DNA of 64,000 bases from Limihaloglobus sulfuriphilus (GTDB lineage: Bacteria > Planctomycetota > Phycisphaerae > Sedimentisphaerales > Sedimentisphaeraceae). The stretch is from positions 1,054,001 to 1,118,000 of the forward strand of contig NZ_CP019646.1 of NCBI RefSeq assembly GCF_001999965.1, in the 5' to 3' direction. A program made the position numbers and the translations under genes. Below the pieces are notes generated by a model, which searched no databases, was not told where the DNA came from, and was given only the letters and a program-made list of their open reading frames with translations. Of this stretch, positions 9,448 to 19,528 are shown one piece after another. The number at the start of each line of letters is the position of its first letter. The stretch's first letter is position 1.

Positions 9448-10476
9448 TCATTTACCAAAATTATATTCAACGGCTTTACGCATCTCATCCATTACCGCTA
9501 CGGCGTTTTCAATAGGAGTTTCCTGCCTTAAAGGCTTAGCTGTTTCAAGCAGATATCCGCCTCCCTCGCTTAAAATCCGTACTGAATTTCTGATCTCTTC
9601 TCGTGCCTGTTCGGGATTTCCAAAAGGAATTGCACGCTGGGTGCTTATACCGCCTCTAAAAGTCAGATATTTGCCGAAATCCTTTTTGATCTTGACTATA
9701 TCCATTGCCTCAGGCTGAAGGGGATGGAATATTTGCAGGCCGATATCAACATAATCACCCATCAATTCAGTATTATCGCCACAGGAATGCTGTCCGACAA
9801 CTTTACCCGCCGAACGCACCTTTTCATATAACTTTGCATAACGCGGCTTATAAAATTTAAGATAGATATCCCGACTGATCATTAAGCCTTTCTGCCCACC
9901 GAAATCATCACCAAAGGTCACACATTCAACGGGAAGCTCAAGAACCTTATCCAATGCTGCCATATGCATCTCCAGAAGCATATCGAGCGCACCTGAGACA
10001 AATTCAGGGTTTAAGATATAATCCATGTATGTTTGTTCCAGACCGCGGAGACTCCACAACCGCTCGCCAAAGGAACTTGTAAACTGGTAGAAAATGAACT
10101 TATCCGGATTCAGATCTCTTGTCTGGACGATCCTGTCAATTTCACTTTGCGGAACCAGATCAATGACCGGAATCTTCTTTATGTCCGGTTCACTCAAGAG
10201 AGGTTCGGCCATTATGTATCCGCCCTGGTCGTGCCACCGCCAGCTGCATCCAAACATGTCCCTGCATCCCTGTTCTGTCCTGATATAATCTATAGGCCAC
10301 AAAAGTCTTATTATATCATCATCCGGACAATGCCAGTTGATTCGAGGGCCAAGCTCTTTTTCGAGTATCTTTAAAAAGACATCTTCGATATATAAAGTAA
10401 AGGGTATTCTGTCAGGCTCCTGATGGTTTATTGCCGAGATGACACGTTCTTTTGAAGTCATAAAAACACTTCTCAT
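9448..10476 (-). CDS. URO-D superfamily protein 1
   Basis: A 342-residue member of the uroporphyrinogen decarboxylase superfamily, opening with M-T-S-K-E-R-V-I-S-A-I-N-H-Q-E-P-D-R-I-P, the usual N-terminus of the MtaA/CmuA-like branch rather than of HemE. It carries H-S-C-G-D near residue 230, the first part of the H-x-C...C zinc site of corrinoid methyltransferases. The final Cys, expected after G-G-G-Y, is missing (G-G-G-Y-L-L-E-T-A-K). The start could be 10476 or Met-6 at 10461. It lies 70 bases from the upstream sialidase. Substrate unknown; a methyl-transfer or decarboxylation role is family-level inference. Confidence 0.8.
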   Translation of the reverse strand: MRSVFMTSKERVISAINHQEPDRIPFTLYIEDVFLKILEKELGPRINWHCPDDDIIRLLWPIDYIRTEQGCRDMFGCSWRWHDQGGYIMAEPLLSEPDIKKIPVIDLVPQSEIDRIVQTRDLNPDKFIFYQFTSSFGERLWSLRGLEQTYMDYILNPEFVSGALDMLLEMHMAALDKVLELPVECVTFGDDFGGQKGLMISRDIYLKFYKPRYAKLYEKVRSAGKVVGQHSCGDNTELMGDYVDIGLQIFHPLQPEAMDIVKIKKDFGKYLTFRGGISTQRAIPFGNPEQAREEIRNSVRILSEGGGYLLETAKPLRQETPIENAVAVMDEMRKAVEYNFGK

Positions 10477-10544
10477 CGAAAAATTTCCTTTCGAATTGAT
10501 AATTAGAACTTATTTGAATATTTTTGATAAAACACACCCGATTT

Positions 10545-11720
10545 TTAGTTTTGTTGTGCAACAAGTAAACTATACCGTAAACGAGCAAAGATAATTTTTT
10601 CATATTTAGACTTTACTCCGCCCTCATACATACATCCAATATAGCCATCTTCCATATCAACAAGGCAAGAATATGCTGAAGGACCCGAATGTACAAGTAT
10701 GTCACAGGGCCAGGTGTTTCCCTGATCAAAACTAGCCCTCACCGTCATCCTGAATCTCTCTCTATAAACTGCCGATGCCGGATTCGAGAATAATAGTACC
10801 GTTTTGCCCGTCACAGGATCAGCCATAGAAATTGTACTTGCCTGGCAAACAGGTTCGATTAGAACACTCTTATACTCGACTAACGGCCATGTTGTTCCTC
10901 CATCATCGCTGAATGCAATACCTCTTGAACCCTTCCTGCCACTGTTCCGCATATTCAACATGAGCCTGCCTGAGGATAATTCCGCAACCTGACACTCACT
11001 GAAACCAGGTTTAACAGTTTCACTGATTTGCCAGCTCCTGCCATGATCATCACTGTAGATAACATGTGAACCCCCAATAATTTCTCCTTTTTCAATAATT
11101 GAAAAATTACACGGAATTATCAAACGACCTTTAAAAGGGCCTTTTTGCAATTGTATACCAGTTCCCGGACCGGTAGCGTACCATCTCCATGAAGGCAGTT
11201 TGACCTGACCGGTTATATCCTGAGGTTTCGACCACTTGTTTCCATTGTTATCTGAATAAAGCAGGTTTACTCTTCGTGTGTCTTTACTTTTACCGGTTCT
11301 GATAGCACGTCCGTCATCTTCAGCCAGATTAGTTGTGGTAAAAAGAAATATTCTTGAAGTCTCGGAGTCAACAACCGGACATGGATTTCCAATTGTATCC
11401 GCCCCGTTATCTGCTATAATCTTCTGCGAACTCCAGGTCTTTCCGCTATCACGTGATTGTTTTATCAGAATGTCTATGTCACCGGTGTCGCTTCCGCTTT
11501 TTTTTCGGCCTTCACAAAAAGCCAGAAGTGTTCCATCCCCTAAGTAAAGCACAGACGGTATTCTGTAAGTGTGATAACCGCCAACCCCGGAAACAAACAC
11601 ATCGTGATAACTTATATCCTTTGCCAAAACAGTACCCAAGAGGAATAAGACAAAACATAATAATGTCTTTGACCAAAAGTATGAAAACGTATTTCTTATA
11701 TCATCAATATCTTGCAACAT
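10545..11720 (-). CDS. Exo-alpha-sialidase, GH33 (S1)
   Basis: A secreted sialidase. A hydrophobic export segment (F-V-L-F-L-L-G-T-V-L-A) is followed by Y-R-I-P (first catalytic Arg), the acid/base Asp in S-D-T-G-D-I-D, and Asp-boxes such as S-R-D-S-G-K-T-W and S-D-D-G-G-T-T-W. The catalytic Glu is in S-E-C-Q-V-A-E-L, the second Arg in L-N-M-R-N, the third in R-F-R-M-T-V, and the nucleophile Tyr in S-A-Y-S-C-L. All expected catalytic residues are present. The start chosen is the ATG at 11720; an in-frame TTG lies at 11738. The gene overlaps the end of the preceding sulfatase by 17 bases, suggesting translational coupling. Confidence 0.9.
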   Translation of the reverse strand: MLQDIDDIRNTFSYFWSKTLLCFVLFLLGTVLAKDISYHDVFVSGVGGYHTYRIPSVLYLGDGTLLAFCEGRKKSGSDTGDIDILIKQSRDSGKTWSSQKIIADNGADTIGNPCPVVDSETSRIFLFTTTNLAEDDGRAIRTGKSKDTRRVNLLYSDNNGNKWSKPQDITGQVKLPSWRWYATGPGTGIQLQKGPFKGRLIIPCNFSIIEKGEIIGGSHVIYSDDHGRSWQISETVKPGFSECQVAELSSGRLMLNMRNSGRKGSRGIAFSDDGGTTWPLVEYKSVLIEPVCQASTISMADPVTGKTVLLFSNPASAVYRERFRMTVRASFDQGNTWPCDILVHSGPSAYSCLVDMEDGYIGCMYEGGVKSKYEKIIFARLRYSLLVAQQN

Positions 11721-13236
11721 ACTGTGAGCCTGTATCAATAATCTTTACCGTGTAATCATAACTTTTTTCCATTAGTTGATATTTGATTTTCTGATATTCC
11801 GGTTTATCCCAAAGATTCACAAATTCACCAGGGTCATTTTCCATATCAAAGAGCTGTCCCCAGCCGCTGCCGTGGTAGTTTACAAGCTTGTATTTTTTTG
11901 ACCTTATCATCGTCCCATAAGACTCATCGTTGAGAAGCCCCTTAGTGTAAGAACTGTAAGTGAATTCTCTGTGAACATGCGGTTCAGATTTGCCCGTGAG
12001 TAGATCCATAAGTGAAATCCCATGCATCGCGACATCCGGTCTGCCGGAATTCGGAGGCAATATGCCGATAATATCAAGGAGTGTTGGGGTAATATCAACA
12101 AGCTCCACAAGTGCATCACTGATCAGATCCTGAAGGAACATATCCGGCCATGACATTATAAGAGGCACCCTCACAAGTCCCTCATAGAAACGGCATCCCT
12201 TTGCCGTCAGTCCATGATGACCAACCATATTACCGTGATCACTTGTATATATTATAAGTGTATTGTTTCTCTGACCGGTATCTTCCAGCGTTTCTAATAT
12301 CCGCCCAAGATTATCATCTATCAGTTCGACCTGCGCCCAATATTTTGCAAGTTTGAGCCTGGATTTATTTCCTTTGGGTTCTGAACATGTCGATTGAAAA
12401 TATACATCCTTTAATTTTTCATTATCTTCTAAATCAGATTCTTGGAAGCCTGGTAACGGAATGGAATCAATATCAAACCTGTCAATGTACTCTTTGGGCG
12501 GATCCAGCGGCGGGTGAGGATCAAAATAATTCAGGCTGAAAAGCCATGGTCCCTCACGTTTTTCTGTTATAAAATCAATCGCCTTGTCGGTACACCAGGT
12601 AGTCTGGTGTAAATCAGTTGGGTAGTAACCGTTTTTGGCATACAGTTTCTCAGGATCGTGTCCCTTAGAAATCATCCAATCAAAATATTCATTTGATTCG
12701 CTCTCGCCGGGCCTGAAAAGAGGAGCAAGTGAAGAATGAAAAAGCCTGTATCCGTCATCAGGCCTTACTTCAGGTCTGCCTTTGGCGGAAGCTAGATGCA
12801 GTTTGCCGGCAAGGCCGCAGTCATAACCATAATCGGAGAGAATTTTAGTTATAAGAGGTGCGGCATTTTCCCATTTGAGGTTTCCATTTTTTGTTCCTCT
12901 GACAGTTCTGGGATAATAACCTGTCAAAAAACTTGATCGGCTGGGTGTGCAAATAGTTGACTGACAATAGGCATAGTTAAAAGCCACACCGGTTTTTACA
13001 AGCCTGTCAAGGTTTGGAGTCCGAATATATTTATTGCCTAAAGCCCCTATAGTATCGTATCTCTGCTGATCGGTGCATATCCAGAGGATATTGGGAGCTA
13101 TGCTGTCCTGTTTTCTGAGAGCTGAAGGTTCAGCATAATTTGAAGAATGTGATTCAAAAGCTCCTGCTGCGTTATATATGATTGTACTTGACAATATTCC
13201 GGTATATCCGAGCTTGCAGAATTGTCTTCTATCCAT
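11704..13236 (-). CDS. S1-type sulfatase, Tat-exported
   Basis: A 510-residue arylsulfatase-family enzyme. The N-terminus M-D-R-R-Q-F-C-K-L-G looks like a twin-arginine signal. The metal-binding D in W-I-C-T-D-Q-Q-R-Y-D and the formylglycine motif C-T-P-S-R (in I-C-T-P-S-R-S-S-F-L-T-G) are present, as is Y-T-S-D-H-G-N. The Cys must be oxidised to formylglycine by a maturase that is not in the window. Its ribosome site (AAAGGA) lies inside the last codons of the upstream URO-D gene, which it overlaps by 8 bases. Placement between a sialidase and a URO-D gene suggests a sulfated sialoglycan substrate; this is inference. Confidence 0.92.
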   Translation of the reverse strand: MDRRQFCKLGYTGILSSTIIYNAAGAFESHSSNYAEPSALRKQDSIAPNILWICTDQQRYDTIGALGNKYIRTPNLDRLVKTGVAFNYAYCQSTICTPSRSSFLTGYYPRTVRGTKNGNLKWENAAPLITKILSDYGYDCGLAGKLHLASAKGRPEVRPDDGYRLFHSSLAPLFRPGESESNEYFDWMISKGHDPEKLYAKNGYYPTDLHQTTWCTDKAIDFITEKREGPWLFSLNYFDPHPPLDPPKEYIDRFDIDSIPLPGFQESDLEDNEKLKDVYFQSTCSEPKGNKSRLKLAKYWAQVELIDDNLGRILETLEDTGQRNNTLIIYTSDHGNMVGHHGLTAKGCRFYEGLVRVPLIMSWPDMFLQDLISDALVELVDITPTLLDIIGILPPNSGRPDVAMHGISLMDLLTGKSEPHVHREFTYSSYTKGLLNDESYGTMIRSKKYKLVNYHGSGWGQLFDMENDPGEFVNLWDKPEYQKIKYQLMEKSYDYTVKIIDTGSQYVARY

Positions 13237-14356
13237 GATTGGTTCCTTTCATGTAATCTTTTATGACGCTTTTAGCATGTTCAAATGAACTTGCCCTGAA
13301 AATCAGTGAAACGCCCGTCGGCATTTTATCTAAGGCACTGCCAGAAATAAGCTCTTCTTCACTGACAGCAATTCTTGTTAATCCTGCTTTCTTCTGTTTT
13401 GCAATATTGTATAAAACCCAGACATCATTCATTTCTGACTGGCCGTAATCAAAACATCTGATTGATTTCAGATTCAGGTATTCTTTCACGATATTATCTA
13501 CATTTCCACACGAATGAATCCCTCCTGATAAATGTCTTAATATCTTTTCATCGAATGGAGCGATTATTTCCCTGTACATATCCGGGCTAATCATTATTGA
13601 CGTATCAGAACGTATAAGTACTTCACCGGCTATCAAGAAACCATGCTGATGTGAATAACCAGGTATCTTTTCGTTTACATAATGACTGAAATATTTGACC
13701 AGTTTTATCTGGGCACCTGCCAGAATTCGCAGAGACTCTTTAACTTCTTCCCTGCGCAGAGACATATCCAGGAAAACTTCGCTGCCCCTGAGAAGCTCCA
13801 GATTGTCAAACGGGCCCTGTAAATCTGAAAGAGTAACACTCGTAACGCTTTCCAAGCGGGGGTACTCTTTTAATACGTCTCTATAAAATTCATACCTTTG
13901 AGCCGCTTTGGGAATCATTCCAAGGCTATGGTCATCTATGTCAGTATTTTTTATTTGCTCGTAAGATACAGGGCCTTTTCTATGCCTGACCCAGGGAGGA
14001 TTATCACCCTGCCGCTCTATGTTTGCCCCAAAAACTGAAGCTATAAGTACGCAGCCAAAATCGGCCCTGATGCTGAAAGGCAAATCATCTCCAACCTCCA
14101 GACTCAAAAAAGGGCTTTGATCAAAAGTACTTAAGAACTGGTTATAGAGCATCTTTTCAGGATCGTCAAAAACTTCACCGTGCGGGTAAGGTATAAATTT
14201 TTGCTCATCTGGATAAGGATAAGAAGCAATTACGGGCAACCTTTTTAAGTTCTCGTAACTAAGGGCAGACTTATGTAATTGATCTCTCATCAAAAACTCA
14301 TCTACATTAATGTTTTCTTCAAGGTATTTGAGCAGTTCTTTAAGTTCATCAAGCAT
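13229..14356 (-). CDS. URO-D superfamily protein 2 (divergent)
   Basis: A 375-residue protein with weaker but visible URO-D features: S-D-L-Q-G-P-F-D-N in the first half, I-S-P-D-M-Y-R-E-I-I-A-P-F-D-E around residue 260, and G-G-I-H-S-C-G-N near 280. The last is the H-x-C of the zinc site. The third ligand region (S-L-I-F-R-A-S-S) has no Cys. The first 60 residues are an unusual helical extension. It is translationally coupled to the sulfatase downstream. It is clearly a paralogue of the other three URO-D genes in the locus but distant from them. Function unknown. Confidence 0.75.
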   Translation of the reverse strand: MLDELKELLKYLEENINVDEFLMRDQLHKSALSYENLKRLPVIASYPYPDEQKFIPYPHGEVFDDPEKMLYNQFLSTFDQSPFLSLEVGDDLPFSIRADFGCVLIASVFGANIERQGDNPPWVRHRKGPVSYEQIKNTDIDDHSLGMIPKAAQRYEFYRDVLKEYPRLESVTSVTLSDLQGPFDNLELLRGSEVFLDMSLRREEVKESLRILAGAQIKLVKYFSHYVNEKIPGYSHQHGFLIAGEVLIRSDTSIMISPDMYREIIAPFDEKILRHLSGGIHSCGNVDNIVKEYLNLKSIRCFDYGQSEMNDVWVLYNIAKQKKAGLTRIAVSEEELISGSALDKMPTGVSLIFRASSFEHAKSVIKDYMKGTNHG

Positions 14357-14383
14357 TACAGCTAACTTTCAAAAACAATAACT

Positions 14384-15709
14384 TTAATTTTCTTTTAACC
14401 ACTCCCGCAATGCTGCGGTATCCAGACTCCTGGTAACACTGAATATGCCGGCCGGCCCCAGATGCTCGCCGAGGTATACGTAAATCCGCTGCACATTATT
14501 CTTTGTATCTATCACAGAAGCGCCTGGATGCATACCATCAGCCCCGGTAGTCATTGTGCCGGCATGTTTAATAAGGGTACCCTCAAACCGCCATTTTGAT
14601 TTACCCTCTTTAAACTCCCGGGGATCTATGCTCCAGAGATTAAGCGTCATCTGCATCCGCTGCTGTTCTTTACCCTCGCCGCCTCCGCAGCGGTTTGTAC
14701 AAACAGCCTCTATACGATGAGATACAGGATTTAAGTCAAGAGATACTGTATCCTGAGACCACGGGCCGTAACCTTCAATAGGTATCTCATCTGTAATATC
14801 AGTAGTTGTTATATTGGTATAGGCTGGCATAAGCGGCAACCATCCTTCGGGAGAAACGAGCTGTATGTACCTCCATGTCTTAGTTTCAGGCTGAAAGCTG
14901 TCTTTGCCGTGAGCGCGAGCAAGAATGAACAGGGAACCATCATGATAGAGGCCTGTTGGCTCTATCGCGGCGGCCCACTCGGGTATCTTAATAATATGCT
15001 GATGCCAGTTTTCACCGGTATCCCGTGATGTACGAATTGTTATAATCTCTCTGTTTTTATTGTGCGAAAAACTAACCAGACCTTTTTCCGGATGATTTAC
15101 AATCACCGGTCCGTTATTGCATTTATTTCCAGATAATGTCCTTGAAGTATATGAATCAGGAAGATGCCGCCACGAAGCACCTTCGTCTTGTGAACGAAAA
15201 ACACCATAAGCGGTTACAAGGACAACCGTACCGTCATCGGCAGTGCCAATGGAATTCCCAAAAGCAAGCATACAATCTTCGGTTGGAGTTTTGACAAAAG
15301 AACGTATATCTACCGATGAAGTCCAGGTCTTTCCGTAATCGGTTGAACGGGTTACAATTGCCGTTGAGTGAAATTGGTCTTTGTATTTTTTTACTCCAAA
15401 ACGGGGTGTATGCTGAGGGTTTCTGTGATAGACCACAATGATGGTTTCATTAACGAGTACAGCAACAGGCCAGCCGAGATGCCAGTTGTTGCCTTTAAGC
15501 TCATCACCCCAGGGGATTACGACAGGTTCAATCTTGACTAACGCATCAGGGCTTTCATATTTGCCGATGAAAAACCGATGAATACGCACACAACGTTTAA
15601 TAACCTCATCCCTGTTCTGAAAAAAAACGGAATCAGATTCAAATTGAGATTGTTCTGCAATAACATTAAATGCTGCAGAAAAAATAAGGATATAGACAAA
15701 TTTTTTCAT
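14384..15709 (-). CDS. Divergent sialidase-like beta-propeller protein, secreted
   Basis: The start chosen is Met-11 of the longer frame (ATG at 15709), which gives a clean signal peptide (M-K-K-F-V-Y-I-L-I-F-S-A-A-F-N-V-I-A-E). About 440 residues with three good Asp-boxes: R-S-T-D-Y-G-K-T-W, R-S-Q-D-E-G-A-S-W and S-R-D-T-G-E-N-W. It belongs to the sialidase-superfamily propeller fold, but lacks the Y/F-R-I-P motif, the S-D-T-G-D-I-D block and the N-E-S-Q Glu seen in the six true GH33 proteins here. It may cleave a different sugar, such as a modified sialic acid or Kdn-like residue, or only bind. It lies between two URO-D genes. Confidence 0.65.
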   Translation of the reverse strand: MKKFVYILIFSAAFNVIAEQSQFESDSVFFQNRDEVIKRCVRIHRFFIGKYESPDALVKIEPVVIPWGDELKGNNWHLGWPVAVLVNETIIVVYHRNPQHTPRFGVKKYKDQFHSTAIVTRSTDYGKTWTSSVDIRSFVKTPTEDCMLAFGNSIGTADDGTVVLVTAYGVFRSQDEGASWRHLPDSYTSRTLSGNKCNNGPVIVNHPEKGLVSFSHNKNREIITIRTSRDTGENWHQHIIKIPEWAAAIEPTGLYHDGSLFILARAHGKDSFQPETKTWRYIQLVSPEGWLPLMPAYTNITTTDITDEIPIEGYGPWSQDTVSLDLNPVSHRIEAVCTNRCGGGEGKEQQRMQMTLNLWSIDPREFKEGKSKWRFEGTLIKHAGTMTTGADGMHPGASVIDTKNNVQRIYVYLGEHLGPAGIFSVTRSLDTAALREWLKEN

Positions 15710-15729
15710 ATCAGGTTCAACCTTAAAGT

Positions 15730-16872
15730 TTAAATCCATTTATGGAGTTCATCAATCATTGCCATAAAATTTTCGTAATTTGTTCCAACCGCGACCGAAT
15801 GACTTGTACCGAAAATGAACCGCCCGTTAGGGGCAAGCTCAGTCATTACCTTTCTAACTGCATTTCGTACTTCTTTCCTGCTGCCGCCAATTAAAAGCTC
15901 GACAGGAAGGCCGCCCCAGACTGCAAATTTATCGTTGTATCCGGCATAAACCTCTGCTATATCCATTCCGGCTGACTGCTGAACAGACTGATAGCACTCT
16001 ATTCCTGCCTGAACCATTAAATCAAGGATCGGCCAGTTGTTGCCGCACATATGCTTAATAACTCGCTGGTTATGAACTTTAACTGAAGCTACTCGCTGAG
16101 AAAAACCTTCGAGGAACAATTCACCATACATCCGCGGACTGATCATCGGCCCTTTCTGGCTTGCCAGATCGGTGCCCCATAAGACTCCAGACTGACCTCT
16201 GCGGACATAATATTTGTCATGTGCGTTTGCAGATGCCACTTTTGACATATATATTTTTTTAAGCTTTTCAGGCTGCATTGCCATAAACATAAGCCCAGCT
16301 TCCATGCCGCCGGGAAGAAACCAGGCTAACTCGGCAGCTGAGGGGCCAAGGACAAACTTTTCTTCGCCAAACTCAGCAATGAAAGCTTCAACCACCTCGA
16401 AAATGCTCTCATCCGGAGGTGTAATCACGCCGTCCCACATTTCAGCCTGCAGCTCCAGGCTGTCTTCCACGAACGGGCTGCTGATAACCGTAATATCCTT
16501 AGTGGTTGGCGAATAACGGTAAATTTTGCCATCTTTGCCTTGCCATGTTGTTTCATCTATCTGCTTTGGGGACTCAGGTGTGTATCCCTTCGGCGGGCAA
16601 ATGCCGGCAGATTCGCAGCAAACAGGAATAATATCAATAAAATCCAGCTTCTTGTAAAGCTCAATTCCGTCTTCAATCCAGCTTTGGACAACCTCGTCGC
16701 GGCGGCCCTGCCAGAAAGCTATCTGGCTTTTTGCCTTGGCCCGCCAGTATGTCTGCCTGCCGAGAACCCCGGCAGCAGTATCGGAATCAATTGCAAAAAA
16801 ACCGATCGCGGGCCTGTCGGGCAACTGCTTATTAAAAATCATTTCGACACGCTGTTTCGATGTGCAGCTCAT
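15730..16872 (-). CDS. URO-D superfamily protein 3
   Basis: A 380-residue URO-D relative beginning with S-K-Q-R-V-E-M-I-F-N-K-Q-L-P-D-R-P, the family's usual opening helix. I-K-H-M-C-G-N-N near residue 270 supplies the H-x-C part of the putative zinc site. The region where corrinoid methyltransferases have Gly-Cys reads F-G-T-S-H-S-V, so a His takes that place. Its last codons overlap the longer version of the downstream sialidase-like frame. A ribosome site AAGGA precedes the ATG. Substrate unknown. Confidence 0.8.
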   Translation of the reverse strand: MSCTSKQRVEMIFNKQLPDRPAIGFFAIDSDTAAGVLGRQTYWRAKAKSQIAFWQGRRDEVVQSWIEDGIELYKKLDFIDIIPVCCESAGICPPKGYTPESPKQIDETTWQGKDGKIYRYSPTTKDITVISSPFVEDSLELQAEMWDGVITPPDESIFEVVEAFIAEFGEEKFVLGPSAAELAWFLPGGMEAGLMFMAMQPEKLKKIYMSKVASANAHDKYYVRRGQSGVLWGTDLASQKGPMISPRMYGELFLEGFSQRVASVKVHNQRVIKHMCGNNWPILDLMVQAGIECYQSVQQSAGMDIAEVYAGYNDKFAVWGGLPVELLIGGSRKEVRNAVRKVMTELAPNGRFIFGTSHSVAVGTNYENFMAMIDELHKWI

Positions 16873-16905
16873 TGCTGAATCTTTCCTTAAGTAGAGAATT
16901 AGCTT

Positions 16906-19506
16906 CTATTTCGATTTAAATACGGTAAGTCCGGCAATGTCTTTGCGTTTTTCCGGTATTACGAAAGAGAGGACATAGCCGCTTGCAACACAGGCAAGAA
17001 TTCCAATTGCAGCATAAAGCAAAACAGAGACGCCCGTATTTATCTTGACTGTAAATAAAACAATCGCACCAATTAAGGCCCCTGCTATAGCGGAGATGCC
17101 GCCAACCCTCTTAGTGAATATCCCAAGCAGGAACAAACCGCACATTGAACCGCCAAATAAACCAAGTACCGACATAAATGACTCCCAAAGGGATTTAATA
17201 TCTGCACTTGCAAACAACAATGCCAATACAGTGCCAAGAGTACCAAAGAACAGGGTGCAGAAACGGGCAAGATTCAAATAACCTTTTTCCGTCTTTAGTA
17301 ATGAGAAACGCTTAACGAAGTCAGTAACAACAACGGTGGAGATGCTGTTCATGCTTGTTGACACGGTTGACTGGGCCGCGGCAAAAATTCCCGCAACAAC
17401 AAGACCCGATATCCCAATGGGAAGCTCTCGTGCAATGAAAAGCGGAAAAATCGCATCATTCTGGTAGCCGGGGTCAAGCTTGCCGGGATTCATTTTGTAG
17501 AAGACGAACAATGCAGTACCAACACCAAAGAATAAAAGTGATGCAGGAATGATTATCAAAGCGTTAGTCAGTATTGATTTGCGTGCTTTTTTTGTATCTG
17601 AGACGGACATGTACCTCTGAACAACGGCCTGATCGGAAACATAGGGCACAAGGTTCTGCCCAATGCCCCCAATGACCATGACCCAGATCGCAGTTGTCAT
17701 AAAGCTGGTTGAGCTAAAATCCCAGTTAATTGTGTGAAACTTTGCATTTTCATTGGCAATAGCGAAGAATTCTCCAACGCCGCCGTCTATATTTGTAAGT
17801 ATAACCAGAATACTTGCACATGCACCGCCAAGCAAAACAAATGTCTGGATAGAATCTGTCCATATAACCGCTTCAAGCCCGCCCATAGTGCAGTATATCA
17901 CACTCAAAACACCCATAATCAGTATACACTGCTCGACACTGAACGAGGTTATTGTTGAAAGGGCAAGTGCCGGCAGGAACATTACTATAGCCATCCTGCC
18001 GATCTGGAACAGGACAAACGAGAAACTTGCAAACAGCCTTGCAAACACATTAAACCTTCTTTCAAGGTATTCATAGGCACTTGTAGCGTCAATATCCCTG
18101 AAAAATGGCAGAATAAGAAAGATAACAAAGGGAGTAACCGCTATCGCCATCATATTTATTGTAAAGAACGTCCAGTCTGTCGAATAAACTTTAGCAGGAA
18201 TCGCAACAAAGGTGATCGAGCTGAGCATCGTTGCAAAAATACTGAGCCCTGCCGCCCATGCCGGCACCCTTTGGCCGCCCCGGAAAAAATCGTCTGTGTT
18301 CTTATTGCGAGTTGAGAAATATACGCCTACTGCAACCATAGCCAGAAGATATACACAGAGCGTAATAAAATTTACTGCGCCGAATGAATTATCCGTTTCA
18401 TGGAGCTTCCCGCGGAGTATTTCGGGGGTTCGGACTCTTGGTCTGATTTCGCCGCTGACAACGAGATACTCATCATCCCAGTTGAGAGCAACTGAGGTAA
18501 CCGGCGTCTGCGGCATTTCGCCTGCCTTGACCCATGTATCGGTTATTGTATGATAAGCGAAAATATCCTTTGGAAATCCTGGATGGCTGTCTCCTAACTC
18601 GTCCGCTTTAAAGAACAGGCTCCCATCATCACCGCCATACACAAAAATATGGCTCTGGCCAACGGCTGATGCAGTGCCTGCACATAAAGCTCTCGGCGCT
18701 GAGGCACACTGTTTCCAGGAATTGTCAACTATTGAAAATTCGTAAATATCCCTGAGGAATTCTATCCCGCCGTTTTTCTTTTTCCTGCCGCTTATTACAT
18801 ATATACAATCAGTTTTACCGTTATGCTGTGCAACAGTCATATTGAAAGCACGCTGAGGACCCGGCCATGCCGGCAGCTGCTGCCAGGAATAATCAACTCC
18901 GCTGTCTTTTTGAGACAAGTCAAGAGCCCAGAAATTATTCATTGCTGTATCCAGCTCAGAAGAGCTTTGACCGCCGCCTATATATACAATGTTATTAAAA
19001 ACAGCAGCACCTCCATAAGCACATGCTAGCGGCAATGGCGGTAAATATTCTTTGATGACCGACTTAGCTGACCTGTCCCATTTGAGTAGAAAAACATCTG
19101 AGAAGCATCTTTGCCCATCGGCGCCGCCAATACATATAACTCCGTATTCAGTTGTAACACTCATGCCGTAGGCCGCAGGTTTATCAAGTTTAAATCCAGT
19201 ATACCACCGGTAATCAGAATCATTTTTCTCAAGCACCCAAATATCATCGTGCCAAACCTTATCCATACCCCAATAAGGCTTGGGAAAATTAGCTCCGCCG
19301 GCAATAATCAAAGCATCACTGCTGATTCCGGCAAATGGACCGGCCACACCAAGCGGCTCGTCCTGTCCGGCTGCTGCGGGCATTGTTGCCAGTTCATCCC
19401 ATTTGAAAAACTCTCCCTGCTTAGAATTCTGCCCCGGACATGATACAATAAAAGTAAACAGCGAAAGCAGATAAACAAATCTGATGTGACGGTATTTCTT
19501 ATCCAA
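16906..19506 (-). CDS. Kelch mutarotase-like domain fused to sodium:solute symporter (copy 2)
   Basis: An 866-residue fusion like copy 1: N-terminal export signal with a possible lipobox (F-I-V-S-C), Kelch propeller (about 30-370) with G-V-A-G-P-F-A-G and I-I-A-G-G-A-N-F-P, then about 13 membrane helices of the SSS family with V-S-D-Q-A-V-V-Q-R-Y-M. The start is TTG at 19506, supported by AAGGAG six bases upstream (19513-19518). It is closer to copy 3 (locus B) than to copy 1. It sits in the middle of locus A between a sialidase and a URO-D gene. Predicted job: convert the released sialic acid anomer and import it with sodium. Confidence 0.87.
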   Translation of the reverse strand: MDKKYRHIRFVYLLSLFTFIVSCPGQNSKQGEFFKWDELATMPAAAGQDEPLGVAGPFAGISSDALIIAGGANFPKPYWGMDKVWHDDIWVLEKNDSDYRWYTGFKLDKPAAYGMSVTTEYGVICIGGADGQRCFSDVFLLKWDRSAKSVIKEYLPPLPLACAYGGAAVFNNIVYIGGGQSSSELDTAMNNFWALDLSQKDSGVDYSWQQLPAWPGPQRAFNMTVAQHNGKTDCIYVISGRKKKNGGIEFLRDIYEFSIVDNSWKQCASAPRALCAGTASAVGQSHIFVYGGDDGSLFFKADELGDSHPGFPKDIFAYHTITDTWVKAGEMPQTPVTSVALNWDDEYLVVSGEIRPRVRTPEILRGKLHETDNSFGAVNFITLCVYLLAMVAVGVYFSTRNKNTDDFFRGGQRVPAWAAGLSIFATMLSSITFVAIPAKVYSTDWTFFTINMMAIAVTPFVIFLILPFFRDIDATSAYEYLERRFNVFARLFASFSFVLFQIGRMAIVMFLPALALSTITSFSVEQCILIMGVLSVIYCTMGGLEAVIWTDSIQTFVLLGGACASILVILTNIDGGVGEFFAIANENAKFHTINWDFSSTSFMTTAIWVMVIGGIGQNLVPYVSDQAVVQRYMSVSDTKKARKSILTNALIIIPASLLFFGVGTALFVFYKMNPGKLDPGYQNDAIFPLFIARELPIGISGLVVAGIFAAAQSTVSTSMNSISTVVVTDFVKRFSLLKTEKGYLNLARFCTLFFGTLGTVLALLFASADIKSLWESFMSVLGLFGGSMCGLFLLGIFTKRVGGISAIAGALIGAIVLFTVKINTGVSVLLYAAIGILACVASGYVLSFVIPEKRKDIAGLTVFKSK

Positions 19507-19528
19507 ATGAGTCTCCTTAAAAACGAAT

